Shown here piece by piece: positions 54,074-63,272 of a stretch of 64,000 bases of DNA. The stretch spans positions 186,001 through 250,000 of the forward strand of contig CALEYL010000072.1 of assembly GCA_937926205.1 (NCBI GenBank), in the 5' to 3' direction. Made by a program: the position numbers and the translations under genes. Numbering within the stretch: position 1 is the first letter of the stretch; every line of letters begins with the position of its first letter. The notes beneath the pieces are model-generated. The model was not told where the DNA came from and searched no databases. It saw only the letters and a program-made list of their open reading frames with translations. This DNA is from an uncultured Saprospiraceae bacterium. Lineage in GTDB: Bacteria > Bacteroidota > Bacteroidia > Chitinophagales > Saprospiraceae.

Positions 54074-56698
54074 ATGAATTTTAAAAATTGGACCATAAAA
54101 GCCCAGGAAGCGCTGCAACGTGCCCAGCAGATTGCTTTGGAAAATGGCGCTCAGGCAATAGAAATGGGGCACTTACTCAAAGGTATTATTGAAGTTGATG
54201 ACAGCGTTGCTCCTTTCTTGTTTAAGAAAATGGGAGTCAATTTTAACGCGGTAAAACAAGCCGTGGAGAGCATAGTCCTGTCCTACCCCAAGGTAGCTTC
54301 TACGGAAGGACAGTACCTTTCCAGGGAAGTAAACGAAACCATTCAGCGTGCCAACCTTGCGTTGAAAGAATTTGAAGATGAATACATTACGCTGGAACAC
54401 CTTTTGCTGGCTATCCTTCCTGCTAAAGACCCGGTTTCACAGATGCTGAAAGACAGCGGTGTTCAGGAAAAAGCACTCAAAGCAGCCATTCGGGACCTGA
54501 GAAAGGGCAGCCGAGTGACCAGCCAGAGTGCGGAAGAAACGTACAATTCACTCAGTAAATATGCTGTGAATCTCAATGAGCGTGCACGCAATGGCAAGCT
54601 TGATCCGGTAATCGGAAGAGAGGAAGAAATCAGACGTGTATTGCACATATTAGCCCGCCGAACTAAAAACAACCCGATCCTGATTGGTGAACCGGGTGTG
54701 GGCAAGACGGCAATTGTGGAAGGCCTGGCGCATCGGATTGTGGAAGGCGATGTGCCCGAAGATCTTCGCGATAAAGAAATCTATGCGCTGGATATGGGCG
54801 CGCTTATTGCAGGTGCAAAATATCAGGGAGAGTTTGAAGAACGTCTTAAGGCGGTTATCAATGAGGTGTTATCAGCAGAAGGGCGTATTTTTTTGTTCAT
54901 TGATGAAATCCATACCCTCATCGGCGCAGGTAAAACCCAGGGGGCAATGGATGCTGCCAATATTCTGAAGCCTGCTTTGGCCCGGGGTGAATTGAGGGCA
55001 ATTGGCGCCACTACCCTTGGCGAATACCAGAAATACTTTGAAACGGACAAAGCCCTGGAGCGGCGTTTTCAAACTGTTTTGGTGGATGAACCCGACGAAG
55101 AAGATGCCATTTCGATTCTTCGTGGCCTTAAAGAACGCTATGAGGCTTATCATAAAATCAACATCAAAGACGACGCCGTTGTCGCTGCCGTTCAGTTGTC
55201 TAACCGCTACATTACCGATCGCTTTTTGCCGGACAAAGCCATAGACCTGATGGATGAAGCAGCTGCAAAGTTGCGCCTGGAAATGAACTCGATGCCGGAA
55301 GAACTGGACGAAGTCGAACGAAGGATACGGCAACTGGAAATTGAAAGGGAAGCCATGAAGCGGGAAAATGATGAAAACAAAACAACCCGTATCAACGAAG
55401 AGCTTGCCAATCTGGATGAACGCCGTCAGGCGCTTCGGGCCCGGTGGGAAAATGAGCGCGAGATCGTACTGGGCATTCAAAAATCCAAAGGTGAAATGGA
55501 GCAACTCCGGCAAGACGGGCAACGCGCTGAACGCGAAGGCAATTTTAGTCTTGCTGCTGAAATCCGATATGGCCGTATTCCGGAAGCGCAAGCGCGCCTT
55601 ACAGAATTCAACGATCGTTTAATTGACATGCAATCGAATACCAAATTGCTGGTAAAGGAAGAAGTCGACGCTGAAGATATCGCAGAAATTGTGAGCAAAT
55701 GGACTGGTATTCCGGTTACCCGAATGCTGCAAAGCGAGCGCGAAAAGCTCATTCGCCTGGAGGATGAATTGCACCAGCGTGTGGTAGGGCAGGATGAAGC
55801 TGTGGAAGCTGTTTCTGACGCGATCCGGCGCAGCCGCACCGGGTTGTCGAACGAACGGCGCCCTATTGGCTCTTTTCTTTTCCTCGGTACAACTGGCGTA
55901 GGAAAAACAGAGTTGGCAAAAGCGCTTGCAGAATACCTTTTCAACGATGAAAACCTGCTTACGCGCATTGACATGAGCGAGTATCAGGAACGCCATGCGG
56001 TATCCAGATTGGTTGGCGCCCCTCCGGGCTATGTCGGCTACGATGAAGGCGGACAGCTTACTGAAGCGGTAAGACGCAAGCCGTATTCTGTCGTCTTACT
56101 CGACGAAATAGAAAAGGCGCATCCCGATGTCTGGAACATTCTGCTTCAGGTGCTGGATGACGGGCGGCTTACGGACAACAAAGGCAGGGTAGCTAACTTT
56201 AAGAATACCATTGTCATCATGACGTCGAACATCGGTTCGGACATCATTCGGGATAATTTTGAAAAAATCAATGAAGGCAACCGGGATGAGGTAATCGAAA
56301 AAACCAGAGTACTGTTGTTTGAACTGCTCAAACAAAGCGTACGACCTGAGTTTTTAAACCGAATTGATGAAACCATCATGTTCCTGCCGCTGTCGAAAAA
56401 AGACATCAGGGGCATCATTGAACTGCAGCTGAATGAAGTTAAAACCATGCTCGCGAAACAGGAAATTAGCCTGAGTGTGACGCCGGAAGCCATGACGTGG
56501 CTGGCTGAAGAAGGATACCATCCTGAATTTGGCGCCCGCCCGCTTAAACGCGTCATTCAAAAACGCGTGCTCAATCAGCTTTCCAAGCAGATGCTGCTTG
56601 GCGAAGTACAGCCAAAGAGCCAGATTGTGCTCGACGTTTTCGGCGATGTTGTCGTTTTCAGGCAGCCGAAAAAAGCACTGAATCCTGTAAGTGTGTAA
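54074..56698 (+). CDS. clpB: ClpB-type AAA+ disaggregase
   Basis: Encodes 874 residues in the full ClpB layout: an N-terminal Clp-N domain (1-150), first Walker A GEPGVGKT at 205-212, the coiled-coil middle domain (about 405-540, KRENDENKTTRINEELANLDERRQALRARWENE), and a second AAA+ module (GTTGVGKTELAKALAEYLF, LLDEIEKAHPDVWNILLQVLDDGRLTDNKG) with the C-terminal D2 small domain. The long middle domain and no ClpP loop favour ClpB over ClpA/C. It dissolves protein aggregates with DnaK. It is followed by a terminator. Confidence 0.95.
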   Translation: MNFKNWTIKAQEALQRAQQIALENGAQAIEMGHLLKGIIEVDDSVAPFLFKKMGVNFNAVKQAVESIVLSYPKVASTEGQYLSREVNETIQRANLALKEFEDEYITLEHLLLAILPAKDPVSQMLKDSGVQEKALKAAIRDLRKGSRVTSQSAEETYNSLSKYAVNLNERARNGKLDPVIGREEEIRRVLHILARRTKNNPILIGEPGVGKTAIVEGLAHRIVEGDVPEDLRDKEIYALDMGALIAGAKYQGEFEERLKAVINEVLSAEGRIFLFIDEIHTLIGAGKTQGAMDAANILKPALARGELRAIGATTLGEYQKYFETDKALERRFQTVLVDEPDEEDAISILRGLKERYEAYHKINIKDDAVVAAVQLSNRYITDRFLPDKAIDLMDEAAAKLRLEMNSMPEELDEVERRIRQLEIEREAMKRENDENKTTRINEELANLDERRQALRARWENEREIVLGIQKSKGEMEQLRQDGQRAEREGNFSLAAEIRYGRIPEAQARLTEFNDRLIDMQSNTKLLVKEEVDAEDIAEIVSKWTGIPVTRMLQSEREKLIRLEDELHQRVVGQDEAVEAVSDAIRRSRTGLSNERRPIGSFLFLGTTGVGKTELAKALAEYLFNDENLLTRIDMSEYQERHAVSRLVGAPPGYVGYDEGGQLTEAVRRKPYSVVLLDEIEKAHPDVWNILLQVLDDGRLTDNKGRVANFKNTIVIMTSNIGSDIIRDNFEKINEGNRDEVIEKTRVLLFELLKQSVRPEFLNRIDETIMFLPLSKKDIRGIIELQLNEVKTMLAKQEISLSVTPEAMTWLAEEGYHPEFGARPLKRVIQKRVLNQLSKQMLLGEVQPKSQIVLDVFGDVVVFRQPKKALNPVSV

Positions 56699-56715
56699 TT
56701 CTTCGAGCTAAAATA

Positions 56716-56769
56716 GAGGGTGTCTCAAAACGCAATTTGCCCCTTTTGAGGCACCCTCTTCTTCTTTTA
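56716..56769 (+). terminator. Terminator after clpB
   Basis: GAGGGTGTCTCAAAA (56716-56730) pairs with TTTTGAGGCACCCTC (56744-56758) over 15 positions with one mismatch, followed by TTCTTCTTTT. It lies 17 bases after the clpB stop. Confidence 0.88.
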
Positions 56770-56788
56770 ATGGATCTTATAATCTCTA

Positions 56789-57625
56789 TTAAGAGAGTTT
56801 CTTTTTCAGGAAATCCAGCGCAAGCATATTGGCCTTGTCTGCATTCACCTTGTCGTATTTAGGGTTACTTGGATTTGCAAAGGCATGATCGGCATCAAAC
56901 GTATGGACTTCCAGATTCTTTTTGGTAGCTTTTGCCAGATTCTGGAAATTGGTAACTACGTCAGCTGTGATCCAGGCGTCTTTACCAGCAAAAATGCCCA
57001 GTACGTCAGCCTGTAGTGGCGCCAATTCATCTGCTTTTTCCAGAGGCATCCCGTAGTACATGACACAACCTGCAGCTTGCTTTCCGGCAAGCACGGATGC
57101 CCTCAGGGACCAGCCACCGCCAAAGCACCAACCAATTGTTGCTACGCGGGCATCCGGTCCAACATGGGACAAAGCACCTTTGACAATGGCTTCGCAACGC
57201 GCCTGGTTGGTAGCTTCCATGTACTTACCTGCATCTTCCGGATTGGTCGCAACCTTTCCATCATACATGTCCAGTGCAAGAACTGTAACGTCATTCAACG
57301 CTCCGAACAGCCGCTCTGCCTCCTGCTTGATGTGATCGTTCAGGCCCCACCACTCCTGGATGACAAACAGCACCTTATTGGAGGAAGTCCCTGGCTTGAG
57401 CAGGTAAGCACTGCCCTGTTTCCCATCCGGCGTAGCAAAAGAAATCATTTCTCCCTTGCCCTGAAAATCCATATTTGCCGGATCCGGGTGCGCTTGCTGG
57501 AAATTGGTATCCTTTGCGAATTTAGCCATATCATCTGCACCTGCTTCACTGTTTTGTGGGTTGTTTCCACAGGAGGCAACGAAAATAGCCATGATGGTTA
57601 ATAAAAAAACGGTACGTAGTGCCAT
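56789..57625 (-). CDS. Dienelactone hydrolase-family lipoprotein
   Basis: Encodes 278 residues. The start has a lipobox ending VASC (Cys19), so it should be membrane-anchored. The DLH alpha/beta-hydrolase signatures are present: QEWWGLNDHIK (Glu91), the nucleophile Cys167 in GWCFGGGWSLR, Asp216 in FAGKDAWI and His247 in DADHAFANP. Substrates of such anchored DLH proteins are unknown. It faces clpB's terminator and stands alone on the minus strand, before the purQ-DUF6427 genes. Confidence 0.9.
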   Translation of the reverse strand: MALRTVFLLTIMAIFVASCGNNPQNSEAGADDMAKFAKDTNFQQAHPDPANMDFQGKGEMISFATPDGKQGSAYLLKPGTSSNKVLFVIQEWWGLNDHIKQEAERLFGALNDVTVLALDMYDGKVATNPEDAGKYMEATNQARCEAIVKGALSHVGPDARVATIGWCFGGGWSLRASVLAGKQAAGCVMYYGMPLEKADELAPLQADVLGIFAGKDAWITADVVTNFQNLAKATKKNLEVHTFDADHAFANPSNPKYDKVNADKANMLALDFLKKKLS

Positions 57626-57795
57626 AGGTATAAGGTTTTGATTTGCAATATAATAAATGAAACGGGGAATTGTTTACAGAAAACGCTTGTGGTTCTCATG
57701 CAAATCAAATACCCTTATGCAAATGGTGGTTATTTGCGTGTAAATGGTTGACCTTAATGAAGGGCATCACCCCGCTACAGATGGAAAGTCAATGT

Positions 57796-58518
57796 TTAAA
57801 TCACGGGAGCCATTGTTTCCTGTTTGGAGTGGCGGAGCAGAGATTCGAATAAAATACGGCCATCTGTATTGCCGAGGATGCTCTCTGAAGCTCTTTCAGG
57901 ATGGGGCATCATGCCAAATACATTGCGCTGCTCGTTGCAAATACCCGCTATGTTGTTTAATGCGCCATTCGGATTGGCAGCTGCACTGATATTTCCTGCT
58001 TCATCACAATACCGGAAGAGAATCTGGTCGTTTGCCTCCAGGCGCTCGAGGGTTTTTGCATCAGCATAATAGCGCCCATCTGCGTGTGCAATGGGGATCT
58101 TTAGTACCCGATTCGGGTCAATATCAGCAGTAAGCGCACTTCGCTTTGTTTGTGCTTTCAGATAGATGTTTTTGCAAATGAACTGCTGGTTTTCATTGTG
58201 CAACAAGACGCCTGGCAACAATTTGGCTTCGCACAGGATTTGAAAACCATTGCAAATTCCCCAAACAAAGCCCCCGTTATTTGCAAAATCGACCACAGCA
58301 GCCATAATAGGAGAAAAGCGGGCGATGGCGCCTGCCCTGAGGTAGTCACCATAGGAGAAACCGCCCGGCAATACAATACAGTCACCTTCTTCAAGTCCAC
58401 TCAGGGTTTGATCTTTATGCCAAAGTTTAACAACCTCCTGTTGCATGACGTGTTCCAGCACATGAACGACATCATCATCGCAATTTGAACCGGGAAAAAC
58501 AACTACACCGAACTTCAT
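57796..58518 (-). CDS. purQ: Phosphoribosylformylglycinamidine synthase, glutaminase subunit
   Basis: Encodes 240 residues with class I glutamine amidotransferase motifs: MKFGVVVFPGSNCDDD, VLPGGFSYGDYLRAGAIA, catalytic Cys89 in WGICNGFQ and MMPHPERASE (His and Glu of the triad). The enzyme supplies ammonia for FGAM synthesis in purine biosynthesis. It starts 11 bases after the stop of the DUF6427 gene, so the two probably share a transcript. Confidence 0.96.
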   Translation of the reverse strand: MKFGVVVFPGSNCDDDVVHVLEHVMQQEVVKLWHKDQTLSGLEEGDCIVLPGGFSYGDYLRAGAIARFSPIMAAVVDFANNGGFVWGICNGFQILCEAKLLPGVLLHNENQQFICKNIYLKAQTKRSALTADIDPNRVLKIPIAHADGRYYADAKTLERLEANDQILFRYCDEAGNISAAANPNGALNNIAGICNEQRNVFGMMPHPERASESILGNTDGRILFESLLRHSKQETMAPVI

Positions 58519-58529
58519 AAAATCGAAAT

Positions 58530-59525
58530 TTAAAACCCAATAAAATACGCTTTATACTGCCAGCAAAGGATGATCACCAGCAAAACCAGGTGCAGCATTT
58601 CTGCCCACCTGCCCGACATGCGAATGAAATTAAAAGAAATCATGATGCCGACCGGCACAGCAATAATGAGTATGTGCTCAACCGGCACTTGTTGTTGAAT
58701 GCACGTTGTCACGCCTCCCATCAACAAGGCCCAATACAAAACGCTAATCTTTTTTTGTACCTGCAACTGCATCTTGAAATTGTATACGCCAATGCTGCCA
58801 AGCACGATCAGAATGAGGAGCCCCCAAAATGACAGTTCAACGATTAACTCCTGAAGATTGTATTTTGCAAAGGACCAAAATCCAAAAGGTTTGATGAATT
58901 GAATGTCAATAAATGAATGCAGGTTGTTGTACCAAAAGCAATACAAGCCGACCAGCAAATAAGGGGTAGCCATTCCTGCGAAAATCATCAGACGTTCTTT
59001 GATTTTATAGGCTCTCAGAACGTTTAGACCAGCCATGGCAACAAAACAGAATAAAAGGAACGGCGGATAGAATAGACTGGCTATCCCAATCCACATACCG
59101 GTATTGAATATATAGTCTGCTCCCGAGGGTTGTTTGTATGTCGTCATCAGCACGCTAAGGGCGATGATAAGGAAAGTGTTGGCTATGTGGATGGGAGAAA
59201 GGCATAAAAAAGCGGGCAAAGAACTTGCCACCAGGATATAAAACAAACCCGGGAAAAGGCTGACTTCTTCTGCGAGGCGATGATTGCTGACAAAAACATT
59301 GATCAATACTGCATGTAAAAACAACAAGCCAATGGTTAGAAGTACAGGAACGAGCCCTTGTGTGCCCACTAAGGCATAAAACCAATGCCCTAAAATACCG
59401 GCGTGATCGGCAACAGGCACAAGGCTTTTGTCCGGCGACAGCAAGGACGGCAGATGCAGCAACGCTGCATAAAAGAGGAGCAGCGCACTGGCGGCTAACT
59501 GATTGGTTCTAAAAAAGCTGAGCAC
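58530..59525 (-). CDS. DUF6427-family multi-pass membrane protein
   Basis: Encodes 331 residues, almost entirely hydrophobic, with about nine membrane helices (for example ASALLLFYAALLHLP, LLTIGLLFLHAVLINVFV, LFLCFVAMAGLNVL and ILIIAVPVGIMISF). The family is restricted to Bacteroidota and often precedes purQ or other housekeeping genes. Function unknown. It is the first gene of a pair with purQ. Confidence 0.88.
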   Translation of the reverse strand: MLSFFRTNQLAASALLLFYAALLHLPSLLSPDKSLVPVADHAGILGHWFYALVGTQGLVPVLLTIGLLFLHAVLINVFVSNHRLAEEVSLFPGLFYILVASSLPAFLCLSPIHIANTFLIIALSVLMTTYKQPSGADYIFNTGMWIGIASLFYPPFLLFCFVAMAGLNVLRAYKIKERLMIFAGMATPYLLVGLYCFWYNNLHSFIDIQFIKPFGFWSFAKYNLQELIVELSFWGLLILIVLGSIGVYNFKMQLQVQKKISVLYWALLMGGVTTCIQQQVPVEHILIIAVPVGIMISFNFIRMSGRWAEMLHLVLLVIILCWQYKAYFIGF

Positions 59526-59677
59526 TCGTTCAAATCATGGTGAAAATCAAGGCGAAAATAGGAAAAAATATGGCCCCAGGAATTATTTGTGTGCCTGGAA
59601 CTTTTTTCTGATGCAGAATCGTTCTCCTGAAAGCAATAAATAAGTTGCTTTATTCCATCAAACCAAATAGTTCTACA

Positions 59678-60037
59678 ATGAGTAACTCCATTTCACTGGC
59701 CAGTAGCATGGAAACGGCAATCCATGTTAACGGGTCCGGACAAAAATCCGAAGCCAGTCTGTTAAACAACAAAGCCGCCAAATTCACCTACAGCAGCAGC
59801 GACATTCAGTTGTCAGAAGAAACAACCGTACCTTCCGGAGGCAGCGCGGTCGTTTTGGATGGTGTTGAGTACCACTGGACCTTAAATTACCAGCCTTCAA
59901 CGCATACTTTATGGGTTGTTGGAACGAGTGACCAGGATGTCGGACTTGGTATCATAGCCTACAAGTTTGTTATGGACGAGAACGAACTGTACCTGCAAAA
60001 AGACACTTCAGGAGATCTGGTTCTTACTATTGCATAG
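59678..60037 (+). CDS. Short protein facing a helical-repeat protein, pair C
   Basis: Encodes about 119 residues from the ATG at 59678 (the frame extends to 59645). No signal peptide is visible: it begins MSNSISLASSMETAIHVNGSG. The remainder is beta-rich (VVLDGVEYHWTLNYQPSTHTLWVVGTSDQDVGLGIIAYKF). It ends 9 bases before the stop of the convergent ~530-residue helical protein, as in the two pairs at 34-39 kb, although it lacks the FN3-like motifs of those proteins. Function unknown. Confidence 0.7.
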   Translation: MSNSISLASSMETAIHVNGSGQKSEASLLNNKAAKFTYSSSDIQLSEETTVPSGGSAVVLDGVEYHWTLNYQPSTHTLWVVGTSDQDVGLGIIAYKFVMDENELYLQKDTSGDLVLTIA

Positions 60038-60046
60038 GTGCATATT

Positions 60047-61636
60047 TCAGACCGGCAAAGAGCCTTCGGTGAAGACACTTCGGAGGCTCTTTTGCTTCAG
60101 CTTGCTTTCGCACCAAAACAATAATTCGTCAATTCCGTAAAGCCGGCTGCTCGATGGCTCGGAACGCATCATGATTAAGTAATCCTTCAGGGCCTGTGCA
60201 TGCTGCGCTTTTTCGCTTTGGTTGAGTGGCGCGTGCATTATTTTTGAGATCAGGCGGAGTATCTCCTCTTCGAATTGTTTGTTCTTTTTACGCGCTATTT
60301 CATCACCAGGAGCCTCTTTTTCCTTTCTAAAGTATTTCTGAGCATCAAGAATTGCTTTTTCCTGGCGATCGGGCTGGTTCTCCAGTATGATGACGTGTAA
60401 TAAAAAAGCCATACGGATAAGTTCTTTCCTGAAGCGGTTGCGGGCATGCATTTTTATTCTTAGCAGCCAGGTTTCACAGTAGGAATAATCTTCGTCAAAA
60501 AAACAAGCCATAGCTGCATTGTAGGCAATACTGATCCTCTTTTTTATCGGCAGCGGATACTGCTGAATCCCCTTCTCAATTTCAGCTAACATGTCCTTAG
60601 CTTTATGGACTTTTCCAGTATTGAGGTAGTAGAGTAATTCGTAGTTGATGGTAAAATGAAAGATCATTGCCTGTTCGTTTGGGATCCCGGTACTCCTTTC
60701 CCGTATTTTGAGCAGGAGTTGCATCATCTCTTCCGGCTTATTGCTGTTGAATAAATATGTGATTATTCCACTGAGGGAAAACTGATAGCGAAAAAACTCT
60801 TCTTCTTTCAGATGATCATAGCTCTCCCACCAGTTGAACATTTGGTTGATGAATTCATTGGTATCTTCAAAACGCCTTTCTGCCATAGAGTGGATAATGC
60901 CGGTTTGGTATCTCCTAAGCCTGGAGTTTGGCGAAAGCTCATCTGGTTCTTTTTGAGAAAAAAGGGCGCTAATCTTTTGAGCGATTGCTTCAAACTGGGC
61001 TTCATTTTTCACAAAAGAAGCTTGATAACCAATGGCATTGCAAACCTGAGCGTAAAGATCTTCATAGGCCATTTCTTCTTCTAAAATCTTAAGTATATGA
61101 TCTTTTTCCGCAATAAGCTCATTGGTTTTTGCGATTTCATCGGAATCTTCCAGACTCCAGATTAATACTCTGTCGAGTCGGTTTAATTCCAGGAGGGCGC
61201 TATGATAGAAGTATTTCCGTGCAATTTCTTTCGCTTTGGCGATGCGCTTTTCAGCCTGCTTCAGCAGCCCCCGATCCCTCAATAAAATAGCATCGGAAGT
61301 CAAGTCTCTAATCGTAATGTGCTTTAATTTGCTGTTGTATTGGCGAATGGCCTGAAGGAGCACCTTGTATAAATAATGCATGTCCTGATTCAACTGTCCG
61401 CGATGGTCTTTTTTGGCCTTATCTTTCGCTTTGCGCTCCAATTTTTTTACCAATTTTTCTTCATCGTACCTATCCAGTTCGCACAGTGCATCAAATAAAG
61501 TCAGGTAATTGATGTTATCTGATTTGTGGTTAGTCGCAAAGACCTTGAAGTAGCGTTTTTCAGTAACTGATAAAGTTTGAATCAGTTCAAATAGATCTTC
61601 CTGTATGCCTGCCATAAATAATAATTGTTCAGGCAA
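60047..61636 (-). CDS. ~530-residue helical-repeat protein, pair C
   Basis: Encodes 529 residues (M at 61636; a second M eight residues in is also plausible). It is helical and charged, with TPR-like spacing, and has the same general layout as the proteins at 34715 and 37733: a ~100-residue N-terminal part (LFELIQTLSVTEKRYFKVFATNH, LNQDMHYLYKVLLQAIRQY), then long helical repeats. Overall similarity is lower than between copies A and B. It has no signal peptide or catalytic motif. It faces the short protein at 59678. Function unknown. Confidence 0.75.
   Translation of the reverse strand: MPEQLLFMAGIQEDLFELIQTLSVTEKRYFKVFATNHKSDNINYLTLFDALCELDRYDEEKLVKKLERKAKDKAKKDHRGQLNQDMHYLYKVLLQAIRQYNSKLKHITIRDLTSDAILLRDRGLLKQAEKRIAKAKEIARKYFYHSALLELNRLDRVLIWSLEDSDEIAKTNELIAEKDHILKILEEEMAYEDLYAQVCNAIGYQASFVKNEAQFEAIAQKISALFSQKEPDELSPNSRLRRYQTGIIHSMAERRFEDTNEFINQMFNWWESYDHLKEEEFFRYQFSLSGIITYLFNSNKPEEMMQLLLKIRERSTGIPNEQAMIFHFTINYELLYYLNTGKVHKAKDMLAEIEKGIQQYPLPIKKRISIAYNAAMACFFDEDYSYCETWLLRIKMHARNRFRKELIRMAFLLHVIILENQPDRQEKAILDAQKYFRKEKEAPGDEIARKKNKQFEEEILRLISKIMHAPLNQSEKAQHAQALKDYLIMMRSEPSSSRLYGIDELLFWCESKLKQKSLRSVFTEGSLPV
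60057..60092 (+). terminator. Terminator hairpin inside the 3' end of the facing gene
   Basis: AAAGAGCCTTCG (60057-60068) pairs with CGGAGGCTCTTT (60081-60092), 12 positions with one wobble, then TGC. It begins 20 bases after the stop of the plus-strand gene, and overlaps the last codons of the minus-strand gene. Confidence 0.7.
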
Positions 61637-61972
61637 GGTAAATCTATCATCTGGATTTTTTTTATCATCTAAGTTGAAAAAGGAATGTATTTATCTAAAA
61701 TATACTGATAATCAGATTTTTGTATCCTTAACGAATGCGTAGCAGTACTGCATTGTATTAAAAAAGAGGGCTCTGAATTTTTATTAATGGGAGATTTTAG
61801 AATTTAACCGGCTTAAGAACGGGCGTATATTCGTTGTATCCTAATAAGCACAGTGAACAACAAAGCCTTACCCAATGCACAATTTTCTGCCTCTAATAGT
61901 GTACTTTGACTAGCCAGAGAAAACTTATTGTAACCTAGAAGTGCTTCCCAAAAGGCCATTTGAAAGCAAACT
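61637..61972. other. Intergenic region, no gene seen
   Basis: Lies between the start of the helical protein and the end of the phosphoesterase gene. It is AT-rich at its left end, as expected for the promoter of the helical protein; no other feature was found. Confidence 0.5.
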
Positions 61973-63199
61973 TCACCCCATTTCCAGATCAAGGCAGGTG
62001 ATTTCCGGAAGGATGCCGACCCGGCCAGGGTACCCCAAAAAACCTAAGCCCCGATTAACGTATAGATACTGGTCGCCCGACTGATACATACCTGCCCATT
62101 GCTTATATACATATTGAATGGGGCTCCATTTAAAGAAGCCGGGGATTTCGACGCCAAATTGCATGCCATGCGTGTGTCCGGAAAAGGTAATGGCAATGTC
62201 TTTGTAATCGTTCAGAACCTCTCCGCTCCAATGTGAAGGGTCGTGTGAAAGGAGCAGTTTCAGGTCCGTTTTTTCGGCGCCCTGTATGGCTTTTGCAAGA
62301 TCCCCGTATTTTGGAAAGCGGAGATGGGTAGAGTAGTTTTCCACGCCAATGATGCCGAGGCTTGCCCCATTTATTTCCAATACCCGGTTTTCATTGGTCA
62401 GCAAATTCCAGCCAAGGGCGCGGTGTATTTCTCTTAATTTGTTCAGGTTATCCTCTTTATGCTGTTCGCTTGGCCAGGAAACATAATCGCCGTAGTCGTG
62501 GTTTCCGAAAATGGAATAAACGCCGAAGCGGGATTCTATTTTGTCAAAAACATCCATAAATCCATCCATTTCATCCGCCTTGTTATTGACCAGATCGCCG
62601 GTAAAAAAAACCAGATCCGGTTTGAGCTTATTGATCATGTCGATGGCGCCGCGCACGGGTTCTTTAAAAGTAAAACTTCCGGAATGGATGTCTGATATTT
62701 GTACAATGCGCAGGCCGGACAGCGCTTTAGGGAGGTTTTTTAAAGCCAGTTTCTGACGGAAAACCGTATATCGGTAAGGGTTGCGAAGTAATCCGTAAGT
62801 CAGGGAAACAAAAGGGACACTTCCCAGAAACAAGGCAAACTGGGATAAAAACCTGGAACGACCGGCATCAAACCGGTTGTCGCCGCTCATGGCCTGATAT
62901 CCCCAGGTCAGGAGTCGCCGGAAGTCATCAATGAGCAGAATGCCTGCAATGAGAAACTTAGAGAAATAGGCGATGAAAACAAAAGTGCGCAGAAACACAA
63001 ATACGTTCTTGTTCCACGTATTGGTATCCGTATAGTTGCTGGAAAGCAGAAAGGCAATGGTTATGGCAGGAGCCAGCCAAAACAAGAACATCACCGTGTT
63101 TTTAAAGGGGGCACTCCACCCCTGGATGATGATTTTGAATGCCTGGAAAACATACCAATCAAAGGCCAGGATCACTCCGATCCATATGAATAGTCGCAT
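61973..63199 (-). CDS. Membrane-anchored metallophosphoesterase
   Basis: Encodes 408 residues. The N-terminal ~150 residues hold several membrane helices (LFIWIGVILAFDWYVF, VMFLFWLAPAITIAFLL, FVFIAYFSKFLIAGILLI). The rest is a calcineurin-like phosphoesterase with metal ligands in SDIHSG (Asp170, His172), GDLVN (201-205), GNHDYGDY (232-239), LLSHDPSHW and FSGHTHGMQ. The layout resembles YkuE/YaeI-type enzymes; some relatives act on lipid-A precursors, but the substrate here is unknown. It follows lspA on the same strand with a 73-base gap. Confidence 0.9.
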   Translation of the reverse strand: MRLFIWIGVILAFDWYVFQAFKIIIQGWSAPFKNTVMFLFWLAPAITIAFLLSSNYTDTNTWNKNVFVFLRTFVFIAYFSKFLIAGILLIDDFRRLLTWGYQAMSGDNRFDAGRSRFLSQFALFLGSVPFVSLTYGLLRNPYRYTVFRQKLALKNLPKALSGLRIVQISDIHSGSFTFKEPVRGAIDMINKLKPDLVFFTGDLVNNKADEMDGFMDVFDKIESRFGVYSIFGNHDYGDYVSWPSEQHKEDNLNKLREIHRALGWNLLTNENRVLEINGASLGIIGVENYSTHLRFPKYGDLAKAIQGAEKTDLKLLLSHDPSHWSGEVLNDYKDIAITFSGHTHGMQFGVEIPGFFKWSPIQYVYKQWAGMYQSGDQYLYVNRGLGFLGYPGRVGILPEITCLDLEMG

Positions 63200-63272
63200 A
63201 GATAATTTATTGTACCTCTCTATAAAGGCATCAAAGCGACTTTTGTTTCAATTTTCTTAAACGGATGTTGGT

